From a bacterium (GTDB lineage: Bacteria; UBP6; UBA1177): DNA of 64,000 bases. Numbering within the stretch: position 1 is the first letter of the stretch; each line of letters begins with the position of its first letter. The stretch covers positions 25,553-89,552 of the forward strand of contig JAKLDO010000002.1 of NCBI GenBank assembly GCA_022703485.1, read 5' to 3'. The notes under the pieces were generated by a model. That model was not told the origin of the DNA, searched no databases, and saw only the letters and a program-made list of their open reading frames with translations. Both the position numbers and the translations under genes were made by a program. This document shows, piece after piece, positions 55,041-63,581 of this stretch.

Positions 55041-56546
55041 TCAGAGGGGATTGTAGGTTCCGATGATCTTCATTCCGGCGGCGTGTTGTGTCGGAAGCTC
55101 TGTCATATTGGTGATGCCGTAGCCGGTCATGCCTCCCCAGTAGATCTGGGAGACTTGGGGTGCTGCATCGGTCGGCGGATAGTGGCTGGCGAATACTATG
55201 TCGAGGAATCCGTCTCCGTTGAGGTCGCGCACCCCTTCTTCCGATGCGGCGGTAGCGGGGATCTCCTGCATGTTGTCGGTGCTCCACTTGTATTTATCGG
55301 CGTTTCCACTCGGTTCGCCCCACATGATGTAGCTCACTTTTGAGAATTCCTGTGTCAGAAGGTCAACTGCTCCGCTTGCAAAGACGAGATCCTTGTTGCC
55401 GTCACCGTTGAGGTCGGTGAAAACCGCGTCCGTTCCGCCGTCAACCCCGTCAATTTTGGTATAGACATCTTTATTGAAACCTGTCGCGCTTCCCCAGTAG
55501 ATCCTGTTCTTGAGATCACACTTGGTGAGACACAGCCAGCCCGAAATGAAAATATCGAGATATCCGTCATCGTTTATGTCATCGATCGTCGCCCCTTCAG
55601 GAGAGACCGAAGGGAGAGTCGTGCGGCTTGCTTCGCTCCAGCCGAACTTGGAATTTGCAGTTCCCCAGTAAATGTAAGACTCGAAAACCCCTACATATTC
55701 CTGAACACCGTTGGGGAAAAGAATATCATTAAAACCATCCCCGTTAAGGTCTGCAACTCTTGCCATCGCCGCTCCCACAGTGGGAAGCTCAAGCTTGAAA
55801 TTGATGTCGAAACCGAACTCACTTCCCCAGTAGACATAGGAGTTTATCTTGTAACCTGAACCCGTCATACCGGAGCCGTTGTATCTATTTGAAGTGATGA
55901 GATCCACCCAGCCATCCTTATCAAGATCGACAAGCGTCACATCGGAACAGCCCACAGTCGGGAATTCAACACGGTTCTCAAGATCGAACCCGTCTTTTGT
56001 GCCGTAATAAAGGAGCGATACCGTGTACCTGTTCTCCTCGGAATCAGTTTCTGTCTTGATCTTCACCGAAGCGAAAGCGATATCGAGATAACCGTCCTTG
56101 TTCACATCGGCATAATCGACACCCATCGCACCTATTGTCGGGATCTCAATGCGGTTTTCGGCACTGTAACCCGTCGCGGAACCGAGATAAATATAGGAAT
56201 TTATATTAGTAGTCGTATCAGTATCGGTATTTGAGAAAACGATATCTGGATAACCGTCACAGCCGATATCGGTGCAGGCTTTCGGCTCAGCAGTGTCATT
56301 ATCGGCCGGCTCATCCACCGTTTCATCAGGCTCTTCCGCCTCCGCCAAGGCTTCGTCGGACAGGTCATCGGACAAGTCGTCGGACAAGTCGTCGGACAGG
56401 TCATCGGACAAATCATCCGCAGTATCGATATCGGTGACTTCCGAATCAACATCTGCATCTCCATTTTCCTCGATGTGCTTACTTTTGGAAGTGCATCCTG
56501 AAAACACAAAAAAAGATAACAGCATGATAAATAATACAACTTTCAT
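55041..56546 (-). CDS. FG-GAP (VCBS) repeat lipoprotein
   Basis: Start chosen at ATG 56546, giving lipobox FFVFSGC; longer in-frame starts at 56558 or 56591 would spoil the signal peptide. The 501-residue protein has a linker of five DDLS repeats (12-bp units). It then has at least seven FG-GAP blades with calcium-binding D-x-D-x-DG loops, e.g. DVNKDGYLDIAFAS, DLDKDGWVDLITSN, DLNGDGFNDILFPN, DLNGDGNKDLVFAS. Predicted as an integrin-alpha-like seven-bladed propeller on the cell surface. Divergent from the AbiE operon. Confidence 0.85.
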   Translation of the reverse strand: MKVVLFIMLLSFFVFSGCTSKSKHIEENGDADVDSEVTDIDTADDLSDDLSDDLSDDLSDDLSDEALAEAEEPDETVDEPADNDTAEPKACTDIGCDGYPDIVFSNTDTDTTTNINSYIYLGSATGYSAENRIEIPTIGAMGVDYADVNKDGYLDIAFASVKIKTETDSEENRYTVSLLYYGTKDGFDLENRVEFPTVGCSDVTLVDLDKDGWVDLITSNRYNGSGMTGSGYKINSYVYWGSEFGFDINFKLELPTVGAAMARVADLNGDGFNDILFPNGVQEYVGVFESYIYWGTANSKFGWSEASRTTLPSVSPEGATIDDINDDGYLDIFISGWLCLTKCDLKNRIYWGSATGFNKDVYTKIDGVDGGTDAVFTDLNGDGNKDLVFASGAVDLLTQEFSKVSYIMWGEPSGNADKYKWSTDNMQEIPATAASEEGVRDLNGDGFLDIVFASHYPPTDAAPQVSQIYWGGMTGYGITNMTELPTQHAAGMKIIGTYNPL

Positions 56547-56635
56547 CTTTCCCGCCATTATGTCTAAGTTACTTCTCAACACACGCCGCATTATTAAACA
56601 TGTCGGGAATTATTGCAACAATATTTCAGCTCGAC

Positions 56636-56671
56636 TTGACTTGTCAGAAAAAATATATAACATTTCTGACA
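56636..56671 (+). promoter_or_regulatory. AbiE promoter overlapping a perfect operator palindrome
   Basis: TGTCAGAAA (56642-56650) and TTTCTGACA (56663-56671) are perfect 9-bp inverted arms with a 12-bp spacer. A TTGACT -35 (56636-56641) and TAACAT -10 (56658-56663, 16-bp spacing) overlap it. The antitoxin start is 21 bp downstream. AbiEi antitoxins are known to repress their own promoter through inverted repeats, so this is a likely autoregulatory site. Confidence 0.65.
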
Positions 56672-56691
56672 GATTTGAAAGAGGTTTTACA

Positions 56692-57294
56692 ATGCAAGGT
56701 GTTGATAATAAAGTAATAAAACGAATAAGAGGCTTTGGAAGTGGCTCTGTGTTCACTCCTAGCATGTTTCTTGATCTTGGAAGCCGTGCCGCAATTGATA
56801 AAGCGCTTTCCCGTCTTTCAAAGAAAGGGTCTATCAGGCGGCTGTCCAGAGGTCTTTATGACTTACCGAAATCACACCCTGTATTAGGTAAATTGTCACC
56901 ATCCCCTGAAATAATTGCAAAAGCTATTGCCGGAAGAGATTCAATAAAAATTCTGCCGTCAGGTGCCTATGCTGCCAATCTTACCGGTCTGTCGACACAA
57001 GTACCGGCTCAGATAATTTTTCTTACTGACGGTGCTTCAAGATCTGTCAAAGTGGCGAACCACACAATAAAACTTCAGCGTACAACACCGAAAAACATGG
57101 CTGTTGCCGGAAGAATAAGCGGACTTGTGATACAGGCACTGAAATATATCGGGAAAGATCATGTTGACAGCGCAGTTTTACAAATTCTGAAAAGCAAACT
57201 GAGCGAAAAAGACAAAGAGCAGTTATTAAAAGATCTTTCGTACGCCCCGTCATGGATAGGCGCAATTTTCAGAAAGATAAATGAAAAGGAATAG
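56692..57294 (+). CDS. AbiEi-type antitoxin (DUF6088 family)
   Basis: Start chosen at ATG 56692 (GAGG 7 bp upstream); the frame is open further upstream, but that part is antisense to the FG-GAP gene. The 200-residue protein has an N-terminal winged helix (VFTPSMFLDLGSRAAIDKALSRL, GSIRRLSRGLYDLP). A C-terminal domain follows (IIFLTDGASRSVKVANHTI). This matches the DUF6088/AbiEi antitoxin family, DNA-binding repressors paired with nucleotidyltransferase toxins. The toxin gene follows 3 bp later. Confidence 0.87.
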   Translation: MQGVDNKVIKRIRGFGSGSVFTPSMFLDLGSRAAIDKALSRLSKKGSIRRLSRGLYDLPKSHPVLGKLSPSPEIIAKAIAGRDSIKILPSGAYAANLTGLSTQVPAQIIFLTDGASRSVKVANHTIKLQRTTPKNMAVAGRISGLVIQALKYIGKDHVDSAVLQILKSKLSEKDKEQLLKDLSYAPSWIGAIFRKINEKE

Positions 57295-57297
57295 CAA

Positions 57298-58323
57298 ATG
57301 CTTGATTTCGTCACATTAAAACCTGAAGAAAAGAGACTTTATTTTGAACAAACCGCTTTTTCAATGAAAGTAGCTCCCATAGTAATCGAAAAAGATTTTT
57401 GGGTTTGTTACACTCTTTTCAAACTGTTTTCTCTTCCGAAAATTGGAGAAACTTTAATATTTAAAGGCGGAACGACTCTTTCCAAGGTATACAAAGTAAT
57501 TCAGCGGTTTTCCGAAGACATTGATATTTCAATAGACAGAAAAAGTTTAGGCGGTGAAAACAATGATCCTTCTGAGATGAAAATCGGAACAAAGGAAAAA
57601 CAGCGTAGACTTGCTAAATTAAAAGAGATGTGCCAAAAGAAAATAAACGAAGAAATTCACCCTCTTTTAAATACCGCAATTGCTAACGATATTGTGAATA
57701 ATGGAAAAGACTGGAGCCTCGAAACCGATAATTCAGATCCTGATGGACAGACTTTGATCTTTAAATATCCTTCGGCACTTATAAGCAATAAAAACGGCTA
57801 CATACAGCCAGTGGTGAAAATTGAAATGGGTGCCAGATCCGACCATTGGCCTAGCGAAAACCAAGCGGTAATACCATACATTGCGGAAAAATATCCTCAA
57901 TCATTTAGGAATCCTTCTTCAAATGTAAAAGTGCTGTCAGCAAAAAGAACTTTCTGGGAAAAAGCGACACTGCTTCATGCCGAATACAATAGACCTGCTG
58001 AAAAAACCATGCCGTTGAGACTTTCACGCCATTACTACGACATTGCAATGCTTATTAAAGAACGAGTTGTAGATGCTGACTCCGCAGAAGATGCTAAACT
58101 TCTTGAAAATGTTATAAATCATAAAAAGATCTTTTTTCAGAGCGGCTGGGCAAAATTTGATGATGCAAAAAAAGGTTCACTTCATTTAATGCCTGACAGG
58201 AAAAGAATAAGCGAACTTGAAGCAGACTATAAAAAAATGCAGGAAATGTTCTTCGTTGAGCCACCTTCTTTTTCTGAGATACTTGATACTCTATCAAAAT
58301 GGGAAAATAGTTTTAACAAATGA
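57298..58323 (+). CDS. AbiEii/AbiGii-type nucleotidyltransferase toxin
   Basis: A 341-residue protein with the family core LIFKGGTTLSKVYKVI followed by RFSEDIDISIDR (about 55-81). The G-G-T-x-L-S-K and D-x-D residues needed for nucleotidyl transfer are all present. The C-terminal part (FWEKATLLHAEYNR, RLSRHYYDIAMLI) is typical. AbiEii-type toxins modify tRNA or other targets with nucleotides and arrest growth, often during phage infection. Its last 4 bp overlap the start of the UvrA-like gene. Confidence 0.9.
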   Translation: MLDFVTLKPEEKRLYFEQTAFSMKVAPIVIEKDFWVCYTLFKLFSLPKIGETLIFKGGTTLSKVYKVIQRFSEDIDISIDRKSLGGENNDPSEMKIGTKEKQRRLAKLKEMCQKKINEEIHPLLNTAIANDIVNNGKDWSLETDNSDPDGQTLIFKYPSALISNKNGYIQPVVKIEMGARSDHWPSENQAVIPYIAEKYPQSFRNPSSNVKVLSAKRTFWEKATLLHAEYNRPAEKTMPLRLSRHYYDIAMLIKERVVDADSAEDAKLLENVINHKKIFFQSGWAKFDDAKKGSLHLMPDRKRISELEADYKKMQEMFFVEPPSFSEILDTLSKWENSFNK

Positions 58324-61300
58324 AAAAACAGTACATAACGATAGTCAACGGTCGCGAGAACAATCTGAAAAATGTGACCGTCACCATAGAAAAAGGGAAG
58401 TTCACCGTCGTCACCGGTGTATCGGGAAGCGGCAAGTCCTCGCTTGTTAACAGCACTCTGGGAAAAGAGTCGCAGAGGCTTTATTTCTCGACTTTTCCTT
58501 CATGGAGCAGAAAATACTTCGGCGTGATGTCAAAACCTGATGCCGATGCGATAACAGGACTTGATGCTGTCGTGATAGTCGACCAGAAGACAGGAGTGAC
58601 CGGAAAGAACTCCACCGCAGGGACATTTTCAGGCGTCTATGACATGCTGAGACTCCTTTTTGCAAGGTTCGGCGACCGCTCAGGGACAATTTCAAGGTCG
58701 CTTTTCTCATTCAACTCAGAGACCGGCGCATGCCCTCTGTGCAAAGGGGTCGGCGTAACAGACCATCTCGACCCTGAACTTGTGATAGCTGACCGGACAA
58801 AGTCCATCAGGGAAAGAGCCTTGAAAATAACCGCTCCCAACGGATACATAATCTATTCACAGGTGACCCTCGATGTCCTTGACACGGTATGCATTGCTCA
58901 CGGATTCTCAGTTGACACGCCGTTAAATGAACTTTCGCAGGAACAGCTGGATGTCCTTTTTTACGGCTCTGACAGAATAGTCGTACCTTTTGGCAAACAC
59001 ACCCTTGAAAGCAGGATGAAATGGACAGGGATAACCGTTAAACCCAGAGAGGAAGGCTATTATCCGGGTTTCATAAATGTGATGAACGACATTCTCAAAA
59101 GGGACCGAAACGCGAACATCCTGAGATTCGTCCGCTCAGTGAAATGCAGTGCATGTAACGGCACGAGACTCAGGCCTGAGGCGTTAAAAGTGCTTTACCG
59201 CGGTCATTCGATAGCAGAAATTGCAGACATGACATTCATTGGACTTCACAGTTTTCTCTCAAAGCTTAATGACCTCGGAAAGGGCGAATCTGAACTTGCG
59301 GCTGAAATTCTCAGGATGACAGGATCTCTCATACAGGCAGGTGTCGGCAGTATCACAATATCACAGGATGCGTCAGATCTTTCAGGCGGAGAGATCCAGC
59401 GGATAAGGCTTGCCGCGATAGCACAGAGCAGAATGCAGGGAATGACATTCATTTTCGATGAACCCGCCGCAGGACTTCACAGTTGCGAAAAAGGGGCAGT
59501 GACGCAACTGCTGAAAAAGCTAAGGGACAGAGGCAACACAGTGATCTCGGTCGAACACGACATGGATTGCGTACTTCAGGCCGATAACATCATTGAAACC
59601 GGACCTTCAGGCGGTTCAGGCGGAGGAAATGTACTTTTTTCAGGAAGCATTAAAGATTTTCTTGAAAAAGGCTCCGGCCTCAATTCTCCCACATTCAAAG
59701 CGATCAGTGAAAGATCCCGGCATAACCGCATGGAAAAAGCTCAGGAGCCGTTTTTTGAAATAGACGGACAGCTCTTTTTCAAGAACACCATAAACACCGT
59801 GACAGGAAAAAGCGGAAGCGGAAAAAGGACTCTGATAGGCAAAGTGACCGGATATCTTGAAAAAAACGGAATCCCGTTCATAAAAATGGACCGTTCACCC
59901 ATCGGCAGGACACCGAGATCGAACCCCGCGACATACACCGGTATCTCAGACAGGATAAGGGACATTTTTGCAAAACTTGAACTGTCAGAACAGCTTGGAC
60001 TGACAAGATCGCACTTCTCCTTCAACTCGGAAGCCGGAAGATGCCCTGAATGCGAAGGGGCCGGAGTCATCGAGACAGGGATGAAATATTTCGGCGAAGT
60101 CCAGAATGTATGCACTGCCTGCGGCGGGAAAAGGTTCAACAGCACTGTGCTTGAAGTGAAATACAGAGAAAAGACCATTTCAGAGATCCTCGACATGGAG
60201 ATAAGCGGGGCTGTAATGTTCTTTGAAAATGTGCCGGCCGTGAAAAAGACACTTGAGATCATGGTAAACCTCGGACTGGGATATCTGAAACTCGGTCAGC
60301 CGACATCTTCACTTTCAGGCGGAGAGGCGGCCAGGATAAAGCTTGCGACACATCTTTCATCAGTAAAAAGACCCGGTGTGATAATACTTGTTGAACCTGC
60401 ATCAGGGCTTCACCCTCAGGATGTATCGGATCTTCTGACAGAGCTTTGCTCAATAGTCAGGAAAGGTTCAACGATGATCGCCATAGAAAATAATGTATCA
60501 TTCGTGAGCTCAAGCGGAAATGTTATAGAGACCGGAAAAGCCTGCACTGATGAAGCTGAAAAAGAGATCATTTCACAAAAACAGTCTACACAGATAGTTC
60601 TTGAAGATGTCACTACACACAATCTCAAAAATGTCTCTCTTTCAATAGAACCGGGATCGTTCACTGTCATCACCGGGATTTCAGGAAGCGGAAAGACAAG
60701 CCTCGCATTTGACACGCTTTTCGCCGAATGTCTTGACGGTTATCTTGAAGGATACTCCCCTTTCATCAGATCTATGTTCAAAAACGGTGCTGACAGGAAC
60801 TGCGCGGAGTCTTTTGGACTGATGGCTCCGGTAGGGATATCGGGAAAGTTCACAGGTACGGGATCAAGATCGACCGCAGGGACAATGAGCGGAATTTATG
60901 AAATACTCAGAATGCTCTATTCAAGGGCGGGAGTTATGCCTGACGGGTCTAAATGCCAGTTCAGCGCAGGTGATCTCTCTTTCAACAGTGTTTCAGGGGC
61001 TTGTCCTCAATGCGCCGGAAAGGGGCATTCACTTTCCGCCGACATCGAAAAACTGGTCACAGACAGATCACGATCCTTCCTTGACGGAGCGCTTGACGGC
61101 ACAAAACAGGGAAAATTCTACGGTGACAGGGACGGACAGTTCGTTCACACTCTCATCGCCGCAGGGCTTGAACTCGGCCTTGACTTTTCAAGACCGGTGT
61201 CTGAACTTAGTGAAAAAGAGCTTGATATCGCGCTCTACGGAATTGAAAACAGGGAATTTGCCGTCTCATGGCATTATGCAAGGGGAAATGTCACAGGGAC

Positions 61301-62936
61301 CCACGAATTCAAGGGGAAATGGCGCGGATTTGCCAATCTTCTGACCGATGAATATCACCGCTCCATCGGCAACAAAAATGAAGAGACCCTTAAAGCTCTG
61401 ATGAAAAAGAACGAATGTCCTGAATGTCACGGGAAACGGCTTAAAAAAGAGGTTCTTCAGGTGAAAGTTCTCGGACATTCAATTGATGAGATATGTGCAA
61501 TTCCCGCTGCTGATCTTCACAGTGCATTTTCACCGATACCGGATAACGGCGTTTTTGATATTCTTCTGCCTGAACTTTTCACTCTGACAGAAAGAATGGT
61601 GTCTCTGGGACTGGGTCACATTTCAATGGACAGGACCGCTCAGTCGATGTCGCTTGGCGAAAGGGAAAGACTGAAACTTGTTAAAGCCTGCACAGGAGAG
61701 CTTTCCAACATACTTTATGTCATTGATGAGCCTTCACGGGGGCAGCATGTTTCAGATTGTGAAAACATCATCAGGATAATACGGGATATAACGGCATCCG
61801 GTAACACTGTGGTCGCAGTTGAGCATGAGCCTGCCATAATTGAACATGCCGATACCGTTATAGAAATGGGACCCGGAGCCGGAATGAACGGCGGTGAAAT
61901 AATTTTCAAAGGCTCTGCCGGTGAGTTGAAAAGAACACAGACCCCTACTGCAACCGCACTGAATTTCAAAATATCGCCAAAAGAGACCGCGACAGACCGT
62001 TTCATTACTTTTAGCGGCGCTTTCGCGAGGAACCTTAAAAATATCGATGTTTCAATTCCTGCCGGATGCATCACTGCGGTGACAGGGGTCTCGGGAAGCG
62101 GAAAGACGGCACTTGTCAGAGATGTGATCTTCAGGACCATCAAAGAGAAAAAAGCGGTCAACTGCCGGAATGTCACCGGTCTGCCTGAAGATACAGCGGT
62201 CTGCATGATAGAAGCGGTGCCGCATAAAACGAGCGGGCTTTCGACAGTTTCCACGGTGACAGGCATTTCACAGCTGCTTAAAAAGAAGTTCCCTAAAAGC
62301 AGTCTTTCAAAAAGTCTGTGCCCGCAGTGCAAGGGATCGGGAATTGAAACGATACCGATGGATTTCCTTGCAGATTCTATTTCTCCGTGCAGTGACTGCG
62401 AAGGGACCGGCTTCACGGCTGAAGCGCTCGGACATCTTTACAAAGGGCTTAACATCGCGGCAGTTCTTGCGATGAACATAACTGAAGCATCAGCATTCTT
62501 TGAAGATGACAGGGACATACGCCGTATTGCGGATGTTCTTATTCAATGCGGTCTTCGTCACATAACCCTTAACCGCAGGACTTCGTCACTTTCAACTGGT
62601 GAGATGCACAGGATAGATCTTGCGGTTGAACTTTCAAAAGGTCCTAAAGCCGGTAACACCGTTTTCATTTTTGATGAACCTTCGACAGGACTTCATCACA
62701 ACGACCTGATCAGCATACTTGATCTTTTCGAGTCCCTTAAAAAGGCGGGTCACACCGTCATCATCGCTGAGCACCGTCTCAGCATGATCTCAAACGCGGA
62801 CCATATCATCGACCTCGGACCGGGCTGCGGAGATCACGGCGGGAACCTCCTTTTCAGCGGCAGTGTGAAAGAGCTCATCAGCACCGGCACATCAAAAACC
62901 GCCGGAGCCTTGCGGAAAATTCTGCCATTTTCATGA
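58320..62936 (+). CDS. Double-length UvrA-like ABC ATPase (four ATPase sites)
   Basis: A 1538-residue protein made of two UvrA-like modules (1 to about 755 and 756-1538), each with two ABC ATPases. Walker A motifs: TGVSGSGKSS (about 32), TGKSGSGKRT (about 495), TGISGSGKTS (about 784), TGVSGSGKTA (about 1254). Signatures: LSGGEIQ, LSGGEAA, MSLGERE, LSTGEMH. Walker B: FDEPAAGLH, LVEPASGLH (Val for Asp), IDEPSRGQH, FDEPSTGLH. Each half-module has CxxC zinc pairs (CPLC, CPEC, CPQC, CPQC). The first zinc pair comes at residue 138, so the UvrB-binding domain seems missing, as in UvrA2/DrrC proteins. Not the housekeeping UvrA by this reading. Coupled to the toxin gene. Confidence 0.88.
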   Translation: MKKQYITIVNGRENNLKNVTVTIEKGKFTVVTGVSGSGKSSLVNSTLGKESQRLYFSTFPSWSRKYFGVMSKPDADAITGLDAVVIVDQKTGVTGKNSTAGTFSGVYDMLRLLFARFGDRSGTISRSLFSFNSETGACPLCKGVGVTDHLDPELVIADRTKSIRERALKITAPNGYIIYSQVTLDVLDTVCIAHGFSVDTPLNELSQEQLDVLFYGSDRIVVPFGKHTLESRMKWTGITVKPREEGYYPGFINVMNDILKRDRNANILRFVRSVKCSACNGTRLRPEALKVLYRGHSIAEIADMTFIGLHSFLSKLNDLGKGESELAAEILRMTGSLIQAGVGSITISQDASDLSGGEIQRIRLAAIAQSRMQGMTFIFDEPAAGLHSCEKGAVTQLLKKLRDRGNTVISVEHDMDCVLQADNIIETGPSGGSGGGNVLFSGSIKDFLEKGSGLNSPTFKAISERSRHNRMEKAQEPFFEIDGQLFFKNTINTVTGKSGSGKRTLIGKVTGYLEKNGIPFIKMDRSPIGRTPRSNPATYTGISDRIRDIFAKLELSEQLGLTRSHFSFNSEAGRCPECEGAGVIETGMKYFGEVQNVCTACGGKRFNSTVLEVKYREKTISEILDMEISGAVMFFENVPAVKKTLEIMVNLGLGYLKLGQPTSSLSGGEAARIKLATHLSSVKRPGVIILVEPASGLHPQDVSDLLTELCSIVRKGSTMIAIENNVSFVSSSGNVIETGKACTDEAEKEIISQKQSTQIVLEDVTTHNLKNVSLSIEPGSFTVITGISGSGKTSLAFDTLFAECLDGYLEGYSPFIRSMFKNGADRNCAESFGLMAPVGISGKFTGTGSRSTAGTMSGIYEILRMLYSRAGVMPDGSKCQFSAGDLSFNSVSGACPQCAGKGHSLSADIEKLVTDRSRSFLDGALDGTKQGKFYGDRDGQFVHTLIAAGLELGLDFSRPVSELSEKELDIALYGIENREFAVSWHYARGNVTGTHEFKGKWRGFANLLTDEYHRSIGNKNEETLKALMKKNECPECHGKRLKKEVLQVKVLGHSIDEICAIPAADLHSAFSPIPDNGVFDILLPELFTLTERMVSLGLGHISMDRTAQSMSLGERERLKLVKACTGELSNILYVIDEPSRGQHVSDCENIIRIIRDITASGNTVVAVEHEPAIIEHADTVIEMGPGAGMNGGEIIFKGSAGELKRTQTPTATALNFKISPKETATDRFITFSGAFARNLKNIDVSIPAGCITAVTGVSGSGKTALVRDVIFRTIKEKKAVNCRNVTGLPEDTAVCMIEAVPHKTSGLSTVSTVTGISQLLKKKFPKSSLSKSLCPQCKGSGIETIPMDFLADSISPCSDCEGTGFTAEALGHLYKGLNIAAVLAMNITEASAFFEDDRDIRRIADVLIQCGLRHITLNRRTSSLSTGEMHRIDLAVELSKGPKAGNTVFIFDEPSTGLHHNDLISILDLFESLKKAGHTVIIAEHRLSMISNADHIIDLGPGCGDHGGNLLFSGSVKELISTGTSKTAGALRKILPFS

Positions 62937-62971
62937 AAACTCTTTAGCGGCAAGACAAATCTAATTTATAT

Positions 62972-62998
62972 TTGACATTTCAACTCTACTGTTATATT
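62972..62998 (+). promoter_or_regulatory. Candidate promoter of the Rpn-type gene
   Basis: TTGACA (62972-62977) and TATATT (62993-62998), spacer 15 bp, 43 bp upstream of the ATG at 63042. Confidence 0.4.
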
Positions 62999-63041
62999 TT
63001 CAGGACCGTTAATTTTGTTTTTCCAAATTTCAGGAGCGGCC

Positions 63042-63581
63042 ATGAAAGAGGTCAAGAATTCCCATAACAATCTGTTTGTAAAGACTTTTTCAAACATTAC
63101 CAATGTGAAATATTTCATTTCAGGAGCTTTGCCTCAAGAAATTGTTGAAAATATTGATGCCGATTCTGCCTATGTTGAACCGACAAGTTTTGTTGAAGAT
63201 TCTCTTGCAAATCACCTTTCAGACCTTGTGATTAAACTTAAAGCACTTGACGGAAAAAGAGATTTTGACCTTTATCTTTTATTTGAGCACAAATCCTACA
63301 TGGATGAAAAAATCCTCTGGCAGTTACTGAAATATCAATACCTGATGTTTGAAGAAGATCATAATGCTAAAAGAAAGTTCAGAACGATCATTCCTTTTGT
63401 TTTTTATCACGGGCGTAGCAAGTGGAAAGTTCCCAAAAGCTTTTCAGAATCCATTAAAACACCGGAATATCTGAAGAAATATACCATGAATTTTGAATAC
63501 ATACTTTTTGACACCGGTATGTGTCAACCTTTTTGTCGCCTTTTGTTAAATAATTTTTCATTACCTGTTTTCCGGATTTAA
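63042..63581 (+). pseudogene. Rpn/YhgA-family nuclease gene truncated by an IS
   Basis: Start ATG 63042 behind AGGAG. The first 159 or so residues match the Rpn (recombination-promoting nuclease, PDDEXK transposase-like) family: NSHNNLFVKTFSNI, DLYLLFEHKS, LWQLLKYQYLMF, IIPFVFYHGRSKW, FEYILFDTG. From about 63520 the frame runs into insertion-sequence DNA and ends with about 20 unrelated residues. Full Rpn proteins are near 300 residues, so the C-terminal part is lost or lies beyond the element. Product probably inactive. Confidence 0.85.

Noticed and set aside
60898..61344. Frame of 148 codons inside the UvrA-like gene
   Set aside because: A +1 shadow of an intact ATPase frame with no known-domain content.
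58320..62936. Housekeeping uvrA
   Set aside because: Double length, no UvrB-binding insert and placement in a toxin-antitoxin operon argue against it.
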